NCBI GenBank assembly: GCA_902984215.1
Contig: CADWAF010002530.1
Location: 1 to 19,618, forward strand
Source: Willaertia magna
Lineage: Eukaryota > Heterolobosea > Eutetramitea > Acrasida > Naegleriidae
Direction: 5' to 3'
DNA length: 19,618 nucleotides
A program made the translations under genes and the position numbers. This document shows, piece by piece, positions 16,698 to 19,618 of the stretch. Position 1 is the first letter of the stretch. Every line of letters begins with the position of its first letter. Below the pieces are notes generated by a model. It was not told the DNA's origin. It saw nothing but the letters and a program-made list of their open reading frames with translations, and searched no databases.

Positions 16698-17441
16698 TCA
16701 ATTTTTAATTTTTTAATTGAAATTTATCAAGAATATAATTTTTTAAATTTTATTTATGAAAATTTTACAAAAAAGAAATTAATTATATTTATGATAATTA
16801 TCTATCATTTTAGTTTTGGTATAATTGTTTTACAATTTATTTATCAAAAACCAAAACCTTTACAACAAACAACTTTACAAAATTCTTTACAAAACTACAT
16901 CCCACCATCCCTTTTAACTTGCGATTACAATAATATAAAATCTTGTCCAATAAATAAATATTTCCTCTCAAATAACATTAAAAACTATTTAACCTATAAA
17001 TATAAATATTTTATACAAAGACAAGAAAATTTAAAACAATTTATACAATCAACCATCAATCTATTTAAATTAATTTTTAAATTTGTATTTATTTATCTAC
17101 TATTTATAAGTATAATCTTAATTATACGTTGGTGTACTTTAGATGATCAAAATAATACATTTATCTATAATAATAATAACCAAAATAATAATCAAATGGT
17201 TGGATATGGTTTAAATTATGGAATGGTTGCTACTGGAATGAATGGTGTAGTGGAAACGGGGATGTTATTTGTTCCAAAGTATGATACTGTAGTTGTAGAT
17301 AATAATAATGGCGGGAATGGTTTTACAAACCATGGTAACGGTGGTATTGGTGGCGGGAAGAGAGAGTTACGTAAATTTGTATTTGGTGAGGGAGTGGTAG
17401 AGGAACATGTGAGGAAAATTAAATGTAATTTATCACCATAA
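16434..17441 (+). CDS. Unknown multi-span membrane protein with Asn/Gly-rich tail
   Basis: A 335-residue protein of unknown function. Three strong hydrophobic helices are seen at about 75-97 (IYLFFYLIFLSIFNFLI), 115-136 (KLIIFMIIIYHFSFGIIVLQF) and 208-232 (INLFKLIFKFVFIYLLFISI). Between the second and third lies a loop with two cysteines (Cys163 and Cys171) that could form a lumenal or extracellular disulphide. From about 240 the tail is Asn-rich, then Gly/Met/Val-rich (YGLNYGMVATGMNG), then Gly/Asn-rich, ending in a charged segment. First-half codons are extremely A/T-biased (Phe TTT, Ile ATA, Asn AAT) while the tail uses more G, suggesting an added or fast-evolving tail. Start ATG at 16434 after AATTAAAA. 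I recognise no family. Confidence 0.6.
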
Positions 17442-17678
17442 TTTAGTTATTTAATTTAGTTATTTAATATTGTTTATTAATTGTAAATTTAATATTGTTT
17501 AATAATTGTTTATAATGATTTGGTTATTGTAGTTATTTTATAATTATTAATTTTGTAAAAATTGTTACAATAATTAATTTGTAATTTATATTTGTAAATA
17601 AAAATGTAAATTTAAAATTCATTAAAATATTATTATTTTTATGTACAATTTAATAAATTTAAATTTTTAATAAATTTT

Positions 17679-18049
17679 TTATTCTTCTTCTTCTTTTAGT
17701 AAATTATTTGTTTTTTGGTTTGTTTCTTTCATTTTCTAATAAAATTAAATAAAATAAAATTTTAAAAACTTACTTGAATAAGCTGTATTAAATTATTATC
17801 ATATTTTTCAATTATTTGTAAAGAATGATCTATTTCTTTAATTAAATTATCTGCATGTGTTAAAAGTACATCTTGTATAATTCCAATTCTTTTAAATAAA
17901 TTATTATTATTCATAAAATTATTATTATCATTTGTAGTAATCATAACATCATCACTATTATCGACACTCATCTTTATATTTTCTTCTTCTTTTTGTCTAC
18001 TTTCCGAAAATGTTGAATTGTTCGTTCCATTATTGTAATCATTATTCAT
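17679..18049 (-). CDS. Small coiled-coil protein (two exons)
   Basis: On the minus strand, exon 1 is 18049-17774 and exon 2 is 17735-17679; joined they give 110 residues. Residues 1-50 are Asn/Ser/Asp-rich and disordered. Residues about 51-110 form one continuous amphipathic helix (LFKRIGIIQDVLLTHADNL, then IKEIDHSLQIIEKY, then LIQLIQKMKETNQKT) ending in four Glu. The size and helical build resemble small subunits of coiled-coil assemblies such as BLOC-1 or BORC, but I cannot name it. Splicing replaces a three-residue readthrough tail with a helix-compatible end. It lies head to head with the zinc-ribbon gene, 46 bases apart. Confidence 0.62.
17736..17773 (-). other. Intron in the small coiled-coil gene (38 nt)
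   Basis: On the minus strand the donor is GTAAGT and the acceptor is TTTATTAG, phase 0. The intron is nearly all A and T and is the shortest in the window. The donor is identical to the other three introns. The second exon has no family alignment to confirm it, so the support is splice-site quality and helix continuity. Confidence 0.7.
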
Positions 18050-18095
18050 TTTTTTTATTTTTAAAATTTTTTTTCTTGAAAATTAAAGAAAAAAT

Positions 18096-18545
18096 ATGAA
18101 AAACAACACAACAAATCATTCATCATTGCCACCACCACAGCCTTCTTCTTTCGGTAGTAAAGTATTATCAACAACAATAATAAATGATAATAATAATCAC
18201 TTGACTTCAATGCCTTCTCTTCCAAAGACTTCAATCATCACTAATCATACGGATAATAAATTAATTCCAATTTCTAACGATTTATTTCAAGTACAATCAA
18301 CAACTAATCAACAATCTGATGTTACATTAACAACAACTCCACAATTTAAATTTATTTGTGAGAAATGTGGTTCGCAACATTATCGTTTGGGTGAAGTTAG
18401 AAGTTGTGGAAGTTTAATGGCTAAAATATTTAATGTACAAAATAGAAGATTTACAACAATAACTTGTACTCAATGTGGGTATACTCAATTCTTTGAATCA
18501 AGTCAATCGTTTTTATCAAATGTATTGGATATTTTAATTAGATAG
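18096..18545 (+). CDS. Zinc-ribbon protein of the DUF2082 type (putative nucleic-acid-binding)
   Basis: A 149-residue protein. Residues 1-82 are a disordered Asn/Ser/Thr/Pro-rich extension typical of this genome. Residues 85-149 form a compact zinc ribbon: Cys88-x2-Cys91 and Cys124-x2-Cys127, with the blocks ICEKCGSQHYRLGEVR, AKIFNVQNRRFTTITCTQCG and YTQFF, then a C-terminal FLSNVLDILIR. This matches from memory the short bacterial family annotated as Zn-ribbon nucleic-acid-binding protein (DUF2082), which has CPKCG, GxLSKxFDVQNxxF and CxxCGYTEFY blocks and an LGNxxDF end. Bacterial members are mostly the bare ribbon; here a long eukaryote-style N-terminus is added. No signal peptide. The role is unknown; nucleic-acid binding is the family label, not proven. 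Shares a 46-bp divergent promoter with the coiled-coil gene. Confidence 0.8.
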   Translation: MKNNTTNHSSLPPPQPSSFGSKVLSTTIINDNNNHLTSMPSLPKTSIITNHTDNKLIPISNDLFQVQSTTNQQSDVTLTTTPQFKFICEKCGSQHYRLGEVRSCGSLMAKIFNVQNRRFTTITCTQCGYTQFFESSQSFLSNVLDILIR

Positions 18546-18621
18546 ACGTGCCTACAGAAAAAACCAAAATCAAAACGCGATGGAATAACATTTAAGAGAA
18601 TGTTTGGGGAAATATATCAAC

Positions 18622-18705
18622 GCATCAGTAGTGTAACGGTATCATACCAGCCTTCCAGAGCCCTAAAGACAGCTGGTGACCCGGGTTCGACTCCCGGCTG
18701 ATGCA
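18622..18705 (+). tRNA. tRNA-Gly(UCC): tRNA-Gly (anticodon UCC) with a 13-nt intron
   Basis: Acceptor stem GCATCAG (18622-18628) pairs with CTGATGC (18698-18704), and the discriminator is A18705. T-stem CCGGG/CCCGG encloses TTCGACT. The anticodon stem CCAGC (18647-18651) pairs with GCTGG (18672-18676). Between them are 20 bases: seven loop bases, CTTCCA plus a final A, with anticodon TCC at 18654-18656, and a 13-base intron GAGCCCTAAAGAC at 18658-18670, placed between positions 37 and 38 as in canonical eukaryotic nuclear tRNA introns. A-box and B-box (GGTTCGACTCC) are present. The mature tRNA would be 71 nt before CCA addition. A TTTAAGA about 31 bases upstream may serve as a weak TATA element. 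Confidence 0.94.
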
Positions 18706-18724
18706 TAATATTGCTTGGTATTTC

Positions 18725-18729
18725 TTTTT
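18725..18729 (+). terminator. RNA polymerase III T-run terminator of tRNA-Gly
   Basis: TTTTT begins 20 bases after the tRNA end and is the first run of four or more T downstream. Confidence 0.55.
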
Positions 18730-18899
18730 GATTTTGACCTTGGTTGGTTTGAATTAAAAAAATACAACCTTGGGTAATATTTGTATTTTTATGGTTGTGC
18801 CTTTACTTGTTTATCGTTAATTTAATACCTTAGTGTTTTATTTTACGTCTATCCAAATGAATAGTTATATTTTACATTAATTTTAACATCAACTCTAGT

Positions 18900-19562
18900 T
18901 TAAAAGAAAAGAGAAACAGCAAACAACAAAAGCAGCATTACGCAATTAAGGATTATAGTTGCACCACTACTTTCAACATAAAATTTGTTTGTGACAAACG
19001 TACTATACATAAACGGCACGTCAAACCCTCTAGAAGAACAAGTACTTCCACATTGCCCTCTATTTGCTTCTACCCACCTAAATAAATCTGAGGCATCAGC
19101 AATTAAAGCATGAATCTCCTTTTTGAGTACCATTCTATAGATTTCAGCGTAACCTGAACCAACTACAATGATTTGTGAGGCAGGAACGTATTTCACTGCT
19201 AAATTGTAGAAGAAATCAGAGTACACTGCTACCTTCATTTTAGTGTTGTTTAAATCGTGAATGTTATTAACTATTAATTGAGGGTCTAGTGAGGTTCTCA
19301 AAAATCCGGGGCTACTACTTGAAAATGGACATTCGAATCTTACTTTTGCTTGTCTTTCACTGTTAATAATTGTGGCTGATACAGAAACGTCACAAGTACC
19401 ATTATCTACAATTCTAGACATTGTTTCAAAAAATCCTAGTTCAGAAGTGTCCACTATTAAGAATTTATGGGATAATTCTAATTTATATCTTTTGTTAATG
19501 TGTTTAGCAATATATGTTCCAACTAACTCATAAATCTTTCCCCAAGGCTCATTTGGGTCAGA
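18900..19562 (-). CDS. Solute-binding-protein family 3-like extracellular protein, GPI-anchored (3' part, gene continues off the window)
   Basis: On the minus strand the last 220 residues of a larger protein are visible. The exon begins NEPWGKIYELVGTYIAKHI, then VDTSELGFFETMSRIVDNGTCD, VSATIINSERQAKVRFECPF, GFLRTSL and later YAEIYRMVLKKEIHALIADA. The order (amphipathic helix, G-x-C-D, T-x-x-x-S-E-R, F-x-x-P-F) is that of type 3 periplasmic solute-binding or glutamate-receptor ligand domains. Two paired-looking cysteines (QCGSTC) follow. The last 20 residues (TIILNCVMLLLLFAVSLFF) after SSGA are a good GPI-attachment signal, so I infer a secreted, surface-anchored binding protein. An in-frame stop at 19569-19571 and an AACAACAG acceptor just before 19562 show that the exon is joined to an upstream one. 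No ATG lies in frame between that stop and the conserved region. Confidence 0.78.
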   Translation of the reverse strand, partial: SDPNEPWGKIYELVGTYIAKHINKRYKLELSHKFLIVDTSELGFFETMSRIVDNGTCDVSVSATIINSERQAKVRFECPFSSSSPGFLRTSLDPQLIVNNIHDLNNTKMKVAVYSDFFYNLAVKYVPASQIIVVGSGYAEIYRMVLKKEIHALIADASDLFRWVEANRGQCGSTCSSRGFDVPFMYSTFVTNKFYVESSGATIILNCVMLLLLFAVSLFF

Positions 19563-19618
19563 CTGTTGTTAAATTCAATAGTTTTTACATGTTAAACATG
19601 TTTGGTCGAAAAACAATG
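19563..19618 (-). other. Probable intron and 5' exon edge of the solute-binding-like gene
   Basis: On the minus strand the acceptor AG is at plus positions 19563-19564, preceded by TTTAACAAC. The donor is not certain: no GTAAGT is present in the remaining bases, and candidate GT sites (for example in CATGTAAAAAC) would make an intron of only 26 to 35 nt. The donor may lie outside the window. Confidence 0.4.

Noticed and set aside
1..19618. CRISPR array, prophage, operon or classical toxin-antitoxin pair
   Set aside because: No regularly spaced repeats, no phage genes, no ribosome-binding-site-linked gene runs; the genes are eukaryotic with introns and separate promoters.

Overview
This is a nuclear genomic window from an AT-rich, gene-dense unicellular eukaryote. 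Evidence for a eukaryote: GT-AG introns of only 38 to 57 nt with GTAAGT donors, a tRNA with an intron after position 37, a mitochondrially targeted ornithine aminotransferase, tubulin cofactor B, RasGEF, RING and F-box proteins, an ER SELENOF homologue and a GPI-anchored protein. TAA stops fit the standard code. Asn-rich tracts and short sparse introns suggest an amoeboid protist. A heterolobosean (Naegleria relative) is my first guess and a dictyostelid-type amoeba second; this is inference from style, not a database match.

Layout. 1-6.7 kb: four plus-strand genes (F-box/LRR protein, membrane RING protein, ornithine aminotransferase, an unidentified basic nuclear-type protein). A decayed Hsp70 fragment lies between the first two. 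6.7-7.8 kb: a nearly pure A/T block with a long-range inverted repeat and a hairpin palindrome, then a tRNA-Leu(UAA) with its own TATA-like box and T-run terminator. 7.9-10.5 kb: a minus-strand SELENOF homologue with Cys in place of selenocysteine, divergent from a membrane-anchored alpha/beta-hydrolase that has lost its nucleophilic serine. 10.6-15.0 kb: tubulin cofactor B, a LisH-RasGEF protein, and a convergent membrane protein. 15.3-17.4 kb: a short protein resembling the Tse2 ADP-ribosyltransferase-like family, a 647-bp gap with short inverted repeats, and an unknown multi-span membrane protein. 17.7-19.6 kb: a tight divergent pair (a small two-exon coiled-coil protein and a bacterial-type zinc-ribbon protein), an intron-bearing tRNA-Gly(UCC), and the 3' part of a GPI-anchored solute-binding-protein-like gene running off the right end.

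These look like independent housekeeping and signalling genes, each with its own short promoter; I see no operon-like pathway and no CRISPR, phage or self-evident new multi-gene system. The most interesting items are the Tse2-like gene with an overlapping upstream ORF, the serine-less hydrolase, the Cys form of SELENOF, the Hsp70 relic, the intron-bearing tRNA-Gly, and the GC-containing inverted repeat in the A/T block.
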